DNA of 64,000 nt from Atrina japonica (taxonomy: Eukaryota > Mollusca > Bivalvia > Pterioida > Pinnidae). Below the pieces are notes generated by a model. The model ran no database searches. It was not told the DNA's origin and worked only from the letters and a program-made list of their open reading frames with translations. The translations under genes and the position numbers were made by a program. This document shows positions 1-12,425 of this stretch, in pieces (positions within the stretch are counted from its first letter, which is position 1; each line of letters begins with the position of its first letter). The stretch lies in contig BROG01000798.1 in NCBI GenBank assembly GCA_030159075.1, forward strand, positions 1-64,000, read 5' to 3'.

Positions 1-24
1 ACACGCCCTGGCATATCGGATCAT
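1..24 (-). mobile_element. Penelope-like element fragment cut by the window edge
   Basis: Antisense copy of the conserved segment encoding the MIRYARAC region of the element's C-terminus. Similarity stops at 24, so the element is 5'-truncated there and continues left of the window. Confidence 0.6.
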
Positions 25-957
<933 letters not shown>

Positions 958-958
<1 letters not shown>

Positions 959-1075
959 AGTGCCGAGCATAGGCCAAATTTTGAAGCCCTTCTCCAGCAC
1001 TGATGACGTCTCCATATGAGTGAAATGCGAAAGATTCTTGTGTGGGACATTAAAAAACAATTCAATACAATACAA
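958..1075 (+). mobile_element. SINE 3' part
   Basis: Contains AGTGCCGAGCATAGGCC, GACGTCTCCATATGAGTGAA and TGTGGGACATTAAA. It is joined directly to an (ATT)n tract on its 5' side and has an AATAC-rich tail. Confidence 0.75.
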
Positions 1076-1115
1076 TATAACATTATTATTATTGTTATTA
1101 TAATTATTATTATCA

Positions 1116-2382
1116 TTACCGTTGATAATTTTCAGACAAATTTGTTAGTTTAAATAGGTATTTCAATTTTCATTATACTCTCTTTGGTCATGTTAATTCG
1201 TCCAGATTACTCACGTAGATTTCAGGCGAAGAAAAGAAAAATAAATACATAGATTCAATAAAATGCTGAATACATCATCATATGCACCATCTTCACTGAA
1301 AACATACTTGGATATTTTGTTTTCGCCTTAACAGGTAATTTCTAGTAGCTCGCATTGTATTTGGTTGAGATATTTTGCTGTTTACGTAACTTTAAATTTT
1401 CTTTCTGTTGATTGCTACCTATAACTCCTTGAACCTGGACCTCGTGTGGCTTTATTATTGTAAAATGATTTCAACGTTCATGAAATCTATTTTACTGGCT
1501 TATCGTTAAATGACAAAAAGCAAACAGTTTGAGGCGTTTAAGAGAGCATTTATCAAAACAAAAGATAATAATAGAAATAAATAGGTAAACAACTAGTTAT
1601 AAAATAGATCTAGACTGTTAAGTAAAAATACATATACAAATAATCGGATACACGATGCGTTACAGCACTGGAAACAAACAACAATATAATAATATTACAA
1701 AGTGAAATATACGGTACAAAACAGCTTAATGAAATTACTTTAAAACATCATTGGTACACAGACGTCAATATTGTCCGCGACACCAAACAACTAGTAAAAA
1801 TATCAAGAATATGGAAAAGTAAATACATTTATACGGCTATATCTATTATTGTATGAGAAAAAGAAATCCAAAGAGTGAAAAGATGCAGGTGTTCATTAAA
1901 TAGATTGCAAGAATCTATCGCTAGTCATGATGTGGGATAGATTAGTATCAATCAGAAATATTATGCTTTCTAGTCCAGAGGGATTCCAAGGTGAGGTTTG
2001 TTGATTTGATATTTTCCCTACACCTGTGTATGATTTTGTCAATAATTTGGTATTGCATGTACAACACTTACAACACTCAAACGCATTTAGCGACTCCAAA
2101 AAAAAAAAGAAACCCCAAACAAGAGAACAAAACGCAAAAACCACAGAAAAAAGACAATACGGTTTAAATAAATTACTTGGTAGGCGATCTGTCTCAACAT
2201 TTTCTGTCTCCCCAAGGGCGAGACAAAGGAATCTCTAACTAGTAAAATAAGCAAAAATTCTCGTCTTTGGGTTTCTGTAGTTTTACGAGTTATTTCTCTT
2301 TTACAAACACTGGACTAGTCTATTTTAAGGTTAATGTCAACGATTGACTAACAAAGTTGTGTTTATTGTTTGTTTGTTTGTT
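1116..2382. other. Intergenic, nothing recognised
   Basis: AT-rich; the short frames at about 1.9-2.2 kb lack any family signature. A run of A at 2099-2108 is the only low-complexity feature. Confidence 0.5.
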
Positions 2383-2651
2383 TATTGTTGTTTAACGTCC
2401 CACTCAAGAATATTTCAATATGGAGACGTCACCAAATGCCGGTGAAGGGCTTCAAATTTTGGCCTATGCTCGGCACTTATGGCCATGGAGCAGTGAGGGT
2501 TCTTTAACGTGCCGGCACCTACTGTGACACGGGACCTCCAGTTTTTACTGTCTAATTCGAAAGACAGGAAACCAACCTGTTGCCGGCAGGACTCGAACTC
2601 ACGACCTCACGATCCAGAGTCGAGCGCGCTACCGACTGAGCCAGGCCGGAT
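2383..2651 (-). mobile_element. Full-length tRNA-derived SINE
   Basis: On the minus strand the head GCCTGGCTCAGTCGGTAGCG and GAGTTCGAGTCC resemble pol III A and B boxes. A body with GTGCCGAGCATAGGCC and CTTGAGTGGGACGTTAAACA follows, ending in an (AAAC)n-type tail. It is the reference copy for the related fragments in this window. Confidence 0.85.
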
Positions 2652-3006
2652 CAACAAAGTTGTGCATCACTACTTCATTGTAATCGGAAGGTTACTGTTA
2701 CATATTTGCAAGGTTCGCAATTCTGACCACGTCTCATCTATTTTTTTTATTTTTGTTTCGGTTTTTGTTTTTGTTTTTGTTGTTTTTTGCAATTTTGAGT
2801 TTGACATTTTGACATTCCTCCTTCTAAATTTCCTTTGTCAGTGAGTGTAAACAAACATCCATAGGCAACTTAATCGTCAATTTGAGTGATTCAAGGTCAT
2901 GGGGTTAAAGCTCAAAGAAACAGTCAGCTAAGTAAATAGAGAATATCAGTTTTTAATGAATTAAACGTTTTCAACTTCTTAATAAGAATCATTGCCTAGA
3001 TTTGCA

Positions 3007-3053
3007 AAATAAATAAATCAATAAATAAATCAATCAAACAATAAATAAATCAA

Positions 3054-3088
<35 letters not shown>

Positions 3089-3121
3089 ATCAATAAATAA
3101 ATAAATCAAAAAATAAATAAA
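3007..3121. repeat. (AAAT)n microsatellite
   Basis: AAATA-type repeats with occasional AATC units. Confidence 0.95.
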
Positions 3122-3379
3122 ACGTGACAGGAACAATTCTTAAGTGAAACTGCATAGGGCCAGGGGCTCCAAAAATGCCAAAAAGGCCTAAAAAGTGGTA
3201 CGGTTTTAATATCTTCTCATGAAACAATGATATATATTTTTAAATGGTATGCATGGTTAGCGGATGAAAAGAAAATCTGTACATTTATGGATCTCATTCT
3301 GGTAATTCAAATACCATATGGCATATCTTGTTTGATACAAACGACTTATCAAATCAATACAATCTCTTTAAATGTAAAA

Positions 3380-3749
3380 AAAATCAGATACCAAAGTATA
3401 AAACAATAAAATGTCCAGGACATAGATACAAATCCGGTAAAAATGGACAAACACGGACCTCTGGAAACCAAGAGGTGGGATCAGGTGCCATGGAGGAGTA
3501 AGCATCCCCTGTCGACCGGTCACACCCGCCGTGAGTCCACAGTCAAGTCCAACGAAACACGTGATGAGTGTATCCTCGTCACAATTGGTACAGACGTCTC
3601 AACATTTCACGAACAAGACTATTATACCGACCGTAAAATTTGCGGAACGTTGACATTAAGCGCGGTTTTTGATATCCCTGTATCAATAATTTGTCTGTGA
3701 GTAGTTTACCTCTGTATATGAAATCTTCATATGCTGTACACGCCCTGGC
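3380..3749 (-). mobile_element. Inverted 3'-terminal fragment of the Penelope-like element
   Basis: Antisense to the 3' UTR and last codons of the element at 7310-7726, including the CCAGGACATAG and GTCGACCGGTCACACC blocks. A short stretch encoding the YSVSLSEM region is deleted. It lies just upstream of the plus-strand copy, forming an inverted arrangement with that copy's own 3' end. Confidence 0.8.
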
Positions 3750-3998
3750 CCTGAATACAAAGATATATAAAAAGTTGTTAAGAAATTATTTGTGAATCTC
3801 CGTGACAAAACTTCAGTACCATGAGAATAAAGGTCAATGTCACAGCACCTAAATAAACAGAGATATAAATTAAACAGTTGCACATTCTATTGATTTATAC
3901 TTTGGTATCTGAATTTTTTTTTTTATTATTTTTACCACCGAGTATGTATCACTGCTGGTGGACATATTGTCCCCGATGATACTTGTCACTCGGTACAT

Positions 3999-5297
3999 AT
4001 GCATTTAATGGATAAATATGTACCAAAAAATTGCACACTGGATGGCACGGCGCCCAGTATAAAAAGGTGTCCTTCTGTGAAGTCTATCGGGAGCACAGAC
4101 TCGCAGATATTGTTTGGTGCTCTTCGGGTTGTCCTTCGGGACATTAACAATTTAACATTTGTACAGTCAAAAGATGACCAGTTATGGTATAAACATAATA
4201 ATGTTTATGTTCCCATAAAGAATTGTCAGATTCCACTTGACGACATTTTTGATAGTTCATTTTCAAATAATATACCAACAATTTATAAATGTTCTGTCAA
4301 AAATTGTAAAACATGTCATATACTAATAACTGATTAAGTGTTCACCAGCAATCTGACAAATAAGCATTGCAACACCAGAAGCTGGGATCATCTAGGATGC
4401 AAATCATCTAACGTTGTTTACGGAATTGAGTGTACCTTGTGTGGTTTGATTTATGTTGGCGAAACTAAGGGACCCTAAGGGTCATCGATTCGAGATTAAT
4501 AATGGGGTAACCAGATACACTATCGACATTTCAACTCTCCAGACCATTCCATCTTGTCTATGACAGTGCGTATAATTGAAAAAATATACCACTGGACCAA
4601 CAATCCCACCTTGAGTACCCCCTTCCGTAGACAACGTGAATAATTTTAGATTAAACAGCTTGGCATTGCATATCCCTATGGATGTAACGATAATATCCAA
4701 AGTGTAGACAATCTATCAAGCCCACTGTGTAATGGTGTTTATGTGATGGAACTTTTTAATTCTAACGTAAGACGTAAACGAAGTCACGGACATCGTTCAT
4801 ACAACCGACCCTACATACATGATGTCACTTTTGCATCTCTTTTACCTTACGTTAACAAAAAAATGGGTCTTCATCACATTCGCAGCAAACTTTATTCTGT
4901 TCCTTTTACAAATCTCAATAAACTTTTTCAAGAAGCAAGAATGAACCCCTACACGGATTTTTCAACCCCAGAATACATACTGAACTCCGTTATAATGGAC
5001 ATCGGTTATCACAGACTGTTTAAGCCTGCATGCGTTACAAACGATGACTGTTCTGAACAGAAACGTCTTTTCCTTAAACTTAAATTTACAAATAAAGGCA
5101 TAGACGCTTTAAATATTGGCAATGTTCTTAATCACAAAAAAGTTCAGTCCTGTATTCCACAATATTTTAAACTGAAGATCAGGCCTTGCATTTCATATAG
5201 CTATACACCTAGCATCGCATCCAAGCTATTCAATTACAAACAGGTTTTGCAGTGCCTAGACATCAATCATATTCTATACAACACTGTCACATGTTAA
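3999..5297 (+). pseudogene. GIY-YIG endonuclease region of Penelope-like element (degenerate)
   Basis: The first open stretch (3999-4337) ends with a Cys cluster YKCSVKNCKTCHIL (C-x4-C-x2-C). About 20 codons after its stop, a second frame gives VVYGIECTLCGLIYVGETKG (4419-4478), the GIY-YIG core with two extra cysteines. Further pieces in shifted frames give HRFEINNG, FRRQRE and IAYPYGCNDNIQSVDN, matching the catalytic helix and tail known from Penelope GIY-YIG domains. A third open stretch (4743-5297) encodes 184 residues linking to the RT. Frameshifts near 4480 and 4560, and internal stops, make it inactive. Confidence 0.8.
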
Positions 5298-5307
5298 TGT
5301 GCTTTAT

Positions 5308-7495
5308 CTCCTTTCAAATACAATCCTATCGGGCATGTCATTACCGGCGACGTTTCTATTGTTGAAAATGAAATACTCAAAAATCTTATTTTAAGGGGCC
5401 CTAAATACCGGGAAGCCCGTTGCTTTAATTGGCGTCAGAATTTCAGTTTAGTTATGGATTATGTCGAAGATTATGCCAGACGATGTGCCAAACATGAAGA
5501 CGTAGAACCAGACACTTTGTCTGAATGGCTGAAAGCCATACGATGGTTGATGAAATCTCGTATTCGAAAACTTAAAGGGACTATGAAAACACGTTTTCGC
5601 TCTGTATTTAATGATCCAGAAGTAGTAACTGAACTGGATAGATTACATGACCAATATGTACTGGTACCAGCAGACAAAGCCTCAAATGATATAGTTTTTA
5701 TTTGTAAGGCACATTACTATAATTGTTATATTTGATACCTAAACTTCATAAAACGCCATATAAGCAAAGATACATAGCAGGATCCAGCAAATGTTCTACC
5801 AAACCTTTATCTTTACTCCTTACCAAGATATTGACAGCCGTTAAGGAGAAACTTCAACAATACTGTACAGTTGCTTATTCCAGAAGCGGTGTAAATCAGA
5901 TGTAGATACTTAAAAATTCTAAAGAGCTTTTAGAAAGTTTGAAGGCACACAATTTTTCTCGAATTCACAGTATCAAAACCTATGACTTCTCTACTCTTTA
6001 CACTACTATTACACATAAAAAAATTAAAAGAAAGACTTTCAGCATCATAGACAACTGTTTTTTCACTAAAGGTGGTACCCGAAAATTTAAATGTCTAGTG
6101 ATTGGCTATCAGGATACTTATTTCGTCAAACATCACTCTGATTCTACACATAAATATACTGAAGTTGATATAAAAAAAACATGCTGAAATTTTTAATAGA
6201 CAATATATTTGTAATGTTCGGAGACGTTGGTCTTTAAACAAACTATCGGCATTCCTATGGTAACCAATTGTGCTCCTTTTTTGGCCGACCTGTTCCTTTA
6301 TTCATATGAAGCAGACTTCATTCAGAAACTGCTGAATCAAAAGAAGAAGGCACATTACTATGATTGTTATATTGGATACCTAAACTTCATAAAACGCCAT
6401 ATAAGCAAAGATACATAGCAGGATCCAGCAAATGTTCTACCAAACCTTTATCTTTTCTCCTTATCAAGATATTGACAGCCGTTAAGGAGAAACTTCAACA
6501 ATACTGTACAGTTGGTTATTCCAGAAGCGGTGTAAATCAGATGTAGATACTTAAAAATTCTAAACAGCTTTTAGAAAGTTTGAAGGCACACAATTTTTCT
6601 CGAATTCACAGTATCAAAACCTATGACTTCTCTACTCTTTACACTACTATTCCACATAAAAAATGAAAGAAAGACTTTTCAGCATCATAGACAACTGTTT
6701 TTTACTAAAGGTGGTACCCGAAAATTTAAATATCTAGTGATTGGCTATCAGGATACTTATTTCGTCAAACACCACTCTGATTCTACACATAAATATACTG
6801 AAGTTGATATAAAAACATGCTGAAATTTCTAATAGACAATATATTTGTAATGTTCGGAGACGTTGGTCTTTAAACAAACTATCGGCATTCCTATGGGAAC
6901 CAATTGTGCTCCTTTTTTGGCCGGCCTGTTCCTTTATTCATACGAAGCAGACTTCATTCAGAAACTGCTGAATCAAAAGAAGAAAAAGTTAGCGGTGTCC
7001 TTTAATTTGACATTTAGATATATCGACGACGTTTTGTCAATTAATAATGACAATTTTCATACATATGTCAATGCGATATATCCCAGCGAACTAGAAATTA
7101 CAGATACAACGGAATCAAGCACACATGCTTCATACTTAGACATTTTACTTGATAGAAACACAGACGGGAAATTAGCAACCAAACAATACGACAAACGCGA
7201 CGATTTCGGTTTTCCCATCGTAAATTTTCCACATTTAAGTAGTAATATCCCTCAGTCACCCGCATATGGAGTTTATATTTCACAAATGATCCGATATGCC
7301 AGGGCGTGTACAACAGATGAAGATTTCATATACAGAGGTAAACTACTTACTGACAAATTACTGACACAGAGATATCGAAAACCGCGTTTAATGTCAACGT
7401 TCCGCAAATTTTACGGTCGGTATAATAGTCTTGTTTGCGACTACTCTGTTTCACTAAGTGAAATGTTGAGTTGCCTTTTCGTTGGCGGTTGTTGA
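5308..7495 (+). pseudogene. Reverse transcriptase region of Penelope-like element (degenerate, internally duplicated)
   Basis: The RT begins near 5308 (TGDVSIVENEILKNLILRGP) and shows VLVPADKAS, IPKLHKT (the Penelope PKxHK hallmark), DFSTLYTT, GIPMGTNCAP and the catalytic RYIDDVLSINN box (7015-7047). The last 210 codons (6863-7495) are open. Between AHYYNC and IPKLHK about 55 residues present in the 38-39.8 kb copy are missing. A ~640 bp block is then repeated in tandem (5708-6347 and 6348-6988), and several frameshifts and stops follow. Confidence 0.85.
5708..6988 (+). repeat. Two-copy tandem duplication inside the RT region
   Basis: Units start GGCACATTACTAT at 5708 and 6348 and run from the PKLHK motif to LLNQKKK. 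They differ by few substitutions and small indels. Both lack the same stretch before PKLHK, so deletion preceded or accompanied duplication. Confidence 0.85.
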
Positions 7496-8149
7496 GACGT
7501 CTGTACCAATTGTGACGAGGATACACTCCTCATGTGTTTCATTGGACTTGACTGTGGACTCACGGCGGGTGTGACCGGTCGACAGGGGATGCTTACACCT
7601 CCATGGCACCTGATCCCACCTCTTGGTTTCCAGAGGTCCGTGTTTGTCCATATTTACCGGATTTGTATCTATGTCCTGGACATTTTATTGTTTTATACTT
7701 TGGTATCTGAAATTTTTTTATATTGCATAATTTACAATATTTTCCGAGTGCGCATCTAAAAACCAGTTTGTCCGCTTGTTTGCAATTACATAAAACTTTG
7801 TTGTATAAAATAATCTCTTCAGAGCGTGCACTTCACAGAACTTAGGGTATACAACAGACTGGGAAAAAGTAGACATTTTCCCACGTATATCTTAAAATGA
7901 AACCTGGAAAGTGGGACAAAACAGCCTAGGACATTTTGGATTCAAAGCAACGTGTCTAGGTTTCGTTTTATTTGTGACAGAATACATGTTTTGTAACCTG
8001 ATGCCAGTTTACATTCACGATACCATACTGATCTTGCTTCCCCCAAAAGACAATCATCAGTATTTACTCTCCTACAATTCACCCTACCTTTTCTGTTCGT
8101 TGAACAATAAAAAATACTTTTAACCTTTTTACTCTATATACTAAATAAA

Positions 8150-8340
8150 TGAAATCCCAACGTAATCCCACCGTAATCCCAATTTGCTTTATTAAACGTA
8201 AACGTTTTCGGTGAATGGTCCTAAAACTAATCTGTACTCGTAAACTTTCCGACCTTTTATGAAACGATGCCCTGATCCCATCACTGGATTTCCGGTGATC
8301 CATGTTTTCACAAATGTTCATCAAATTTGTATACTGTTAG
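8150..8340 (+). mobile_element. Diverged relative of the Penelope-like 3' end
   Basis: CCTGATCCCATCACTGGATT TCCGGTGATCCATG followed by AAATTTGTATACTG resembles the main family's CTGATCCCACCTCTTGG...GTCCGTG...ATTTGTATC block, at much lower similarity. Confidence 0.4.
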
Positions 8341-8745
8341 TTGGACCTCCTAAAGAACCTGTTCAATAAACAGCATCGCTTTTCCAAAAGCATGTTTTCC
8401 CTCACTTGTTAGATGCCACGATATCTAAATGAAGAATTACTTGTTCTCAAGTGAATGTTTCGAATTGATTTGCTAATGTTTTGATTTTAATTTCGCTGGA
8501 TTGTTATCACATATCAAATTCAATGTAATACGACTCTATACATTGAAATGTAGTTGTAAATAATTGTGCAAACGTTATTACCATATATGGATCGATTGGT
8601 ATAGATATTGTTATGACACAATTATATAATAAAATGGTTATATATTGCATAATATTTACAGTTTCTTACAATATTATTTGTTCATCGACTCCCAACGCAC
8701 GGTGACAACGAGGTTTTTGTATGGCAACTATTGAAGCATATATGT

Positions 8746-9105
8746 AAATATCATAAACATAATATCAAAGTTATAATGCTCAAGAAGATCGTCTCTGTCA
8801 ATTAGACTTCATCAGGTTAGCTCCAATTTAAAATATATATGTATTTTCTAAAGAAAAAGTGGTATCATACAAAGTCAAATAATAAACCAAAAAGTATAGC
8901 CGAAATTCGTCTAAGAGTAACCACTGTAAAAAGTTGACTTTCTTAGCTTTAGACAAACTTTTGGAATTTAAATGGTGTTATAAGTGCTAAATGTTACATT
9001 AATATAAGATTATCAGCTGGTACCGAAATACCAGGTACTAGGTTTATGTATACTATCGGCGACTCAGACGGTCCACCAGCGGTGGCAACGACCTAGTGGT
9101 TATAA
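8746..9105 (+). repeat. ~300 bp interspersed repeat, unit 1 of a local array
   Basis: Begins ATATCATAAACATAATATCAA, contains GTCTCTGTCAATTAGACTTC, AAAGTGGTATCATAC and TCCGTC-like blocks. It ends with the near-palindrome GGTACCGAAATACCAGGTAC and a GGTCCACCAGCGGTGG segment. No coding capacity; probably a non-autonomous element. Confidence 0.7.
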
Positions 9106-9450
9106 ATATTATAAACATAATACCAAAGTTATAATGCTCAAGACGATCGTTTCTGTCAATTAGACTTCATATGGTGAGCTCCAATGTAAAATATATATGT
9201 ATTTTCTAAAGAGAACGTGGTATCATACAAGGCCATATAATAAAATCTTAAAGTGTAGTCGAAATCTGAGGTTAATATACGCTTCCATACCGAATTGTTT
9301 ACATTATGGCATTTACCAAACACTGATTTATGATAAAAAAAAATGAAATATGGTAATAATTCATCAATAAATATCATAAACATAATACCAAAGCTTCAAC
9401 TCTCAGGACGACCATCTCCATCAATCAGACCCCCACCAGCTGAGTTCCAA
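9102..9450 (+). repeat. ~300 bp interspersed repeat, partial units 2 and 3
   Basis: A second, 3'-truncated unit (9102-9285) and a short third start (about 9369-9440) repeat ATAAACATAATACCAAAG and the following block. Confidence 0.65.
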
Positions 9451-9549
9451 CCCTAACCAAAATTAATAAATAATTACGTCAATATTTCTCTGATAACTCG
9501 TGACACGCACGGTGGAATTGTTATATGTACATGTTTCGATCGGGAAGTA

Positions 9550-10129
<580 letters not shown>

Positions 10130-10215
10130 TTGAGTGAAACCTGTTTTTACTCTGTTAAACCTAGTTTTTCCCAATTAAACCTAGTTTTTTATCCAGTTAA
10201 TCCTAGTTTTTGTCG
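10130..10215. repeat. Degenerate ~22-bp tandem repeat
   Basis: Four units of GTTAAACCTAGTTTTT type. Related AACTAGGTTTTTACCGG sequence occurs near 48,095. Confidence 0.6.
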
Positions 10216-10312
10216 TTACCAACATTAACTTGAGACATTTTAATCGAAAAGATTAATATATATATGACGATCAAAAGGATAAAAATGACATCTATACCAA
10301 TTAAATATTCTA

Positions 10313-10495
10313 CAATGGAACCTCGCTATTAAGACGCCTAACTGACTGACTCAGTGCTCTGATTTGTAGTCTGATTTGTTATGTGGTCTTCTAAGCGAGG
10401 TAGTCTTTAGGCGATGTTCCACTGTACTTTGCGAATGACCTTGTATTTCTTTAGGCGATGTTCCACTGTACTTTGCGAATGACCTTGTATTTTTA
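10313..10495. mobile_element. Pogo/Tigger-like MITE with a duplicated end
   Basis: Left end TACAATGGAACCTCGCTATT and right end (reverse complement) TACAGTGGAACATCGCCTAA resemble pogo-type termini with TA flanks. The right end is present twice because a 43-bp unit (GGCGATGTTCCACTGTACTT...) is tandemly duplicated at 10411-10495. Confidence 0.5.
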
Positions 10496-10659
10496 AGGAT
10501 GTACCGAGGTGGAGTACCAAAGCTTAAACTGTTTATCACTTTGTAGTCTTTGTAGTCTGAAAAACATGGTGTGAACGCTTTTATCTAGTGGAGTTAATAA
10601 CTTTAAAATGTTTCCATGACATAAATTGAAAATCGATGAATAATTGTCTACACAGAGAT

Positions 10660-10833
10660 CTTCAGTAAATCGTCAACTGAAGGCCACCTATGCATAAAGG
10701 ATATATACCTATAGACGTCATTCAAACATGACCTTTGTTAATATTTTAATTATGAATAAATCTCTTTATAAAGGTCATCTGTCTATAACGGCCACAGTCC
10801 CCCTGAGAGACCATTATAGACAAGGTTGACTGT
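10660..10833. mobile_element. Possible second short MITE-like repeat
   Basis: Opposed blocks GAAGGCCACCTATGCATAAAGG and TAACGGCCAC...GACAAGGTTGACTGTA resemble degenerate pogo-like MITE ends. Confidence 0.3.
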
Positions 10834-11540
10834 ATATTATGGAAAGAGATAGAATAGCTAGTTGAAACTTAACGTAATTTACTCTGGGTAGAAGAAACTG
10901 CACATATTTTTGTCAGGGGCACAGATAAATATAGAAAGTAGAAATAAAATGATTAATATATCATATTGTTAGATAATACAAAGCTTGATTGGCAGTACTA
11001 CTTTTAGTAGGCTATTTTCCTCAGCAATGTCAATATGCATGTATTTCCCAGCGGCTTCTGTTCAAATTTGATATAACGATGTCAATATCACGTTTTGCAT
11101 GGCATTAAACATCTGTTCTGTGCCATTTTATCTTCTATCTAATGGAAAAAAGTCACGCACCACAATGTCCATTATTTGCAGAGTGTTCTTCGGTCCCCAT
11201 AACGATCGCCTAATACTCCAGGGTCGTGTAGAGTAAATTATAAAATTGTTGAACACGGTGTATATTAAGAAAACGATATAATGGTATCAAGATCCTCAAA
11301 CGCCATACAAATCCTTCTTTGGACACGGATACTCGGATCGAACATTAAGATTTTCTCAGATTCGGGTTAGGAATTCCCTTTCCACTCATCACACCCATGT
11401 ACTATTACTTTACAACCCAACTTTATCGCTGTCTTGAATGTTGAATTATGTTAGATACGGTCGTTCAACAGTTCGAGCAGATTGGGTGCACAGGATGTTG
11501 GTGGCTATTGATCATGTGTACAGGATGTGTTTTCCATAAT
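10834..11540. other. Intergenic, nothing recognised
   Basis: No coding frame or repeat that I can support. Confidence 0.4.
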
Positions 11541-11639
11541 GGTTTTGGTGTTCTGTATTTTAGCGTTGATGTTTGTGAATATTGGGTAAATTTTGTATTT
11601 TAGGTTTGATGTTTGTAAGCTTGGGGTATGGTCTGTATT

Positions 11640-11836
11640 TTAGTTTTGATGCTTGTGAGTATGGGGTATGTTCTGTTTTGATGTTTGTGAGTATGGGGTA
11701 TGTTCTGTTTTGATGTTTGGGAGTATGGGGTATATTCTGTTTTGATGTTTGGGAGTATGGGGTATGTTCTGTTTTGATGTTTGGGAGTATGGGGTATGTT
11801 CTGTTTTGATGTTTGGGAGTATGGGGTATGTTCTTT
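11640..11836. repeat. 32-bp minisatellite, about six units
   Basis: Unit GTTTTGATGTTTGGGAGTAT GGGGTATGTTCT, nearly perfect over the last five units. Diverged longer-period units extend left to about 11540. Confidence 0.9.
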
Positions 11837-11945
11837 ATCACCAAACTTTATCTTTTCACGGAGCTTGAGCTTTTCACCGTACCTGACAATTTCACCAAAC
11901 TTGACCTTTTCATCGAATTTGACCTTTTCATCGAACTAGAAAGGT
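11837..11945. repeat. Short degenerate tandem repeat
   Basis: Repeats of about 18 bp of CTTTTCATCGAATTTGAC type between the two minisatellite blocks. Confidence 0.5.
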
Positions 11946-12137
11946 TTTCATGAAACATTCGCGAGGGGTGTGGCATGTCAGCAGGGATCGCTGACTCCTT
12001 CTGGACACCTAGTCTTATCCCTTTTTATTCGCAACTGTATTTCGTGTTTAGACCATTTACACATCTAATTTATCGTGTTCTAATGTAATGGACTTGAGTT
12101 TCAATTATCAAATGGTACATCTTCATTTTTAATTAGT

Positions 12138-12425
12138 CTTGATGTTTGTGAGTATGGGGTATGTTCTATAGTATGGTATTGATGTCTGTGGGTATGGGAA
12201 GTATTCTGTATTATAGTTTTGATGTATGTGGGTATGGTATATGTCGTGTATTATAATTTTGATGTTTGTATGTATGGTTATATTCTATATTATGGCATTG
12301 ATGACTGTGGGTACGGGAAATATTCTGTATTATAGCTTTGATGTCTTTGGGTATGGGGTACATATTCTGTATTATGATATCGATGAATGTGAGTACGGAA
12401 TATGTTCTATACTATAATTTTGACT
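12138..12425. repeat. Diverged ~41-bp tandem repeat related to the 32-bp minisatellite
   Basis: About seven units of TTTTGATGTNTGTGGGTATG GG-TATTCTGTATTATAG type. The units are longer than in the 11.7 kb array, which lacks the GTATTATAG part. Confidence 0.8.

Larger units (their letters stand above)
3892..7726 (+). mobile_element. Longest Penelope-like retroelement copy, N-terminal GIY-YIG then reverse transcriptase (degenerate)
   Basis: The order on the plus strand is a 3'-end tail motif (TTTATACTTTGGTATCTGA, 3894-3912), a GIY-YIG endonuclease remnant (3999-5297), the reverse transcriptase (5308-7495) and a 3' UTR ending about 7726. Endonuclease before RT is the permuted order described for the Naiad/Chlamys clades of Penelope-like elements and is opposite to classical Penelope. 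The leading tail motif suggests a tandem partner or pLTR-like junction. The frame is broken by several shifts, a deletion of about 165 bp and an internal duplication, so this copy cannot encode an active protein. Confidence 0.85.

Noticed and set aside
7500..7560. Hammerhead ribozyme in Penelope-like 3' UTR
   Set aside because: GAAAC and GTC are present on the antisense strand but the CTGANGA core is not found nearby; kept only as a hairpin.
11640..12425. CRISPR-like array
   Set aside because: Units are contiguous without unique spacers and the genome is eukaryotic; it is a minisatellite.
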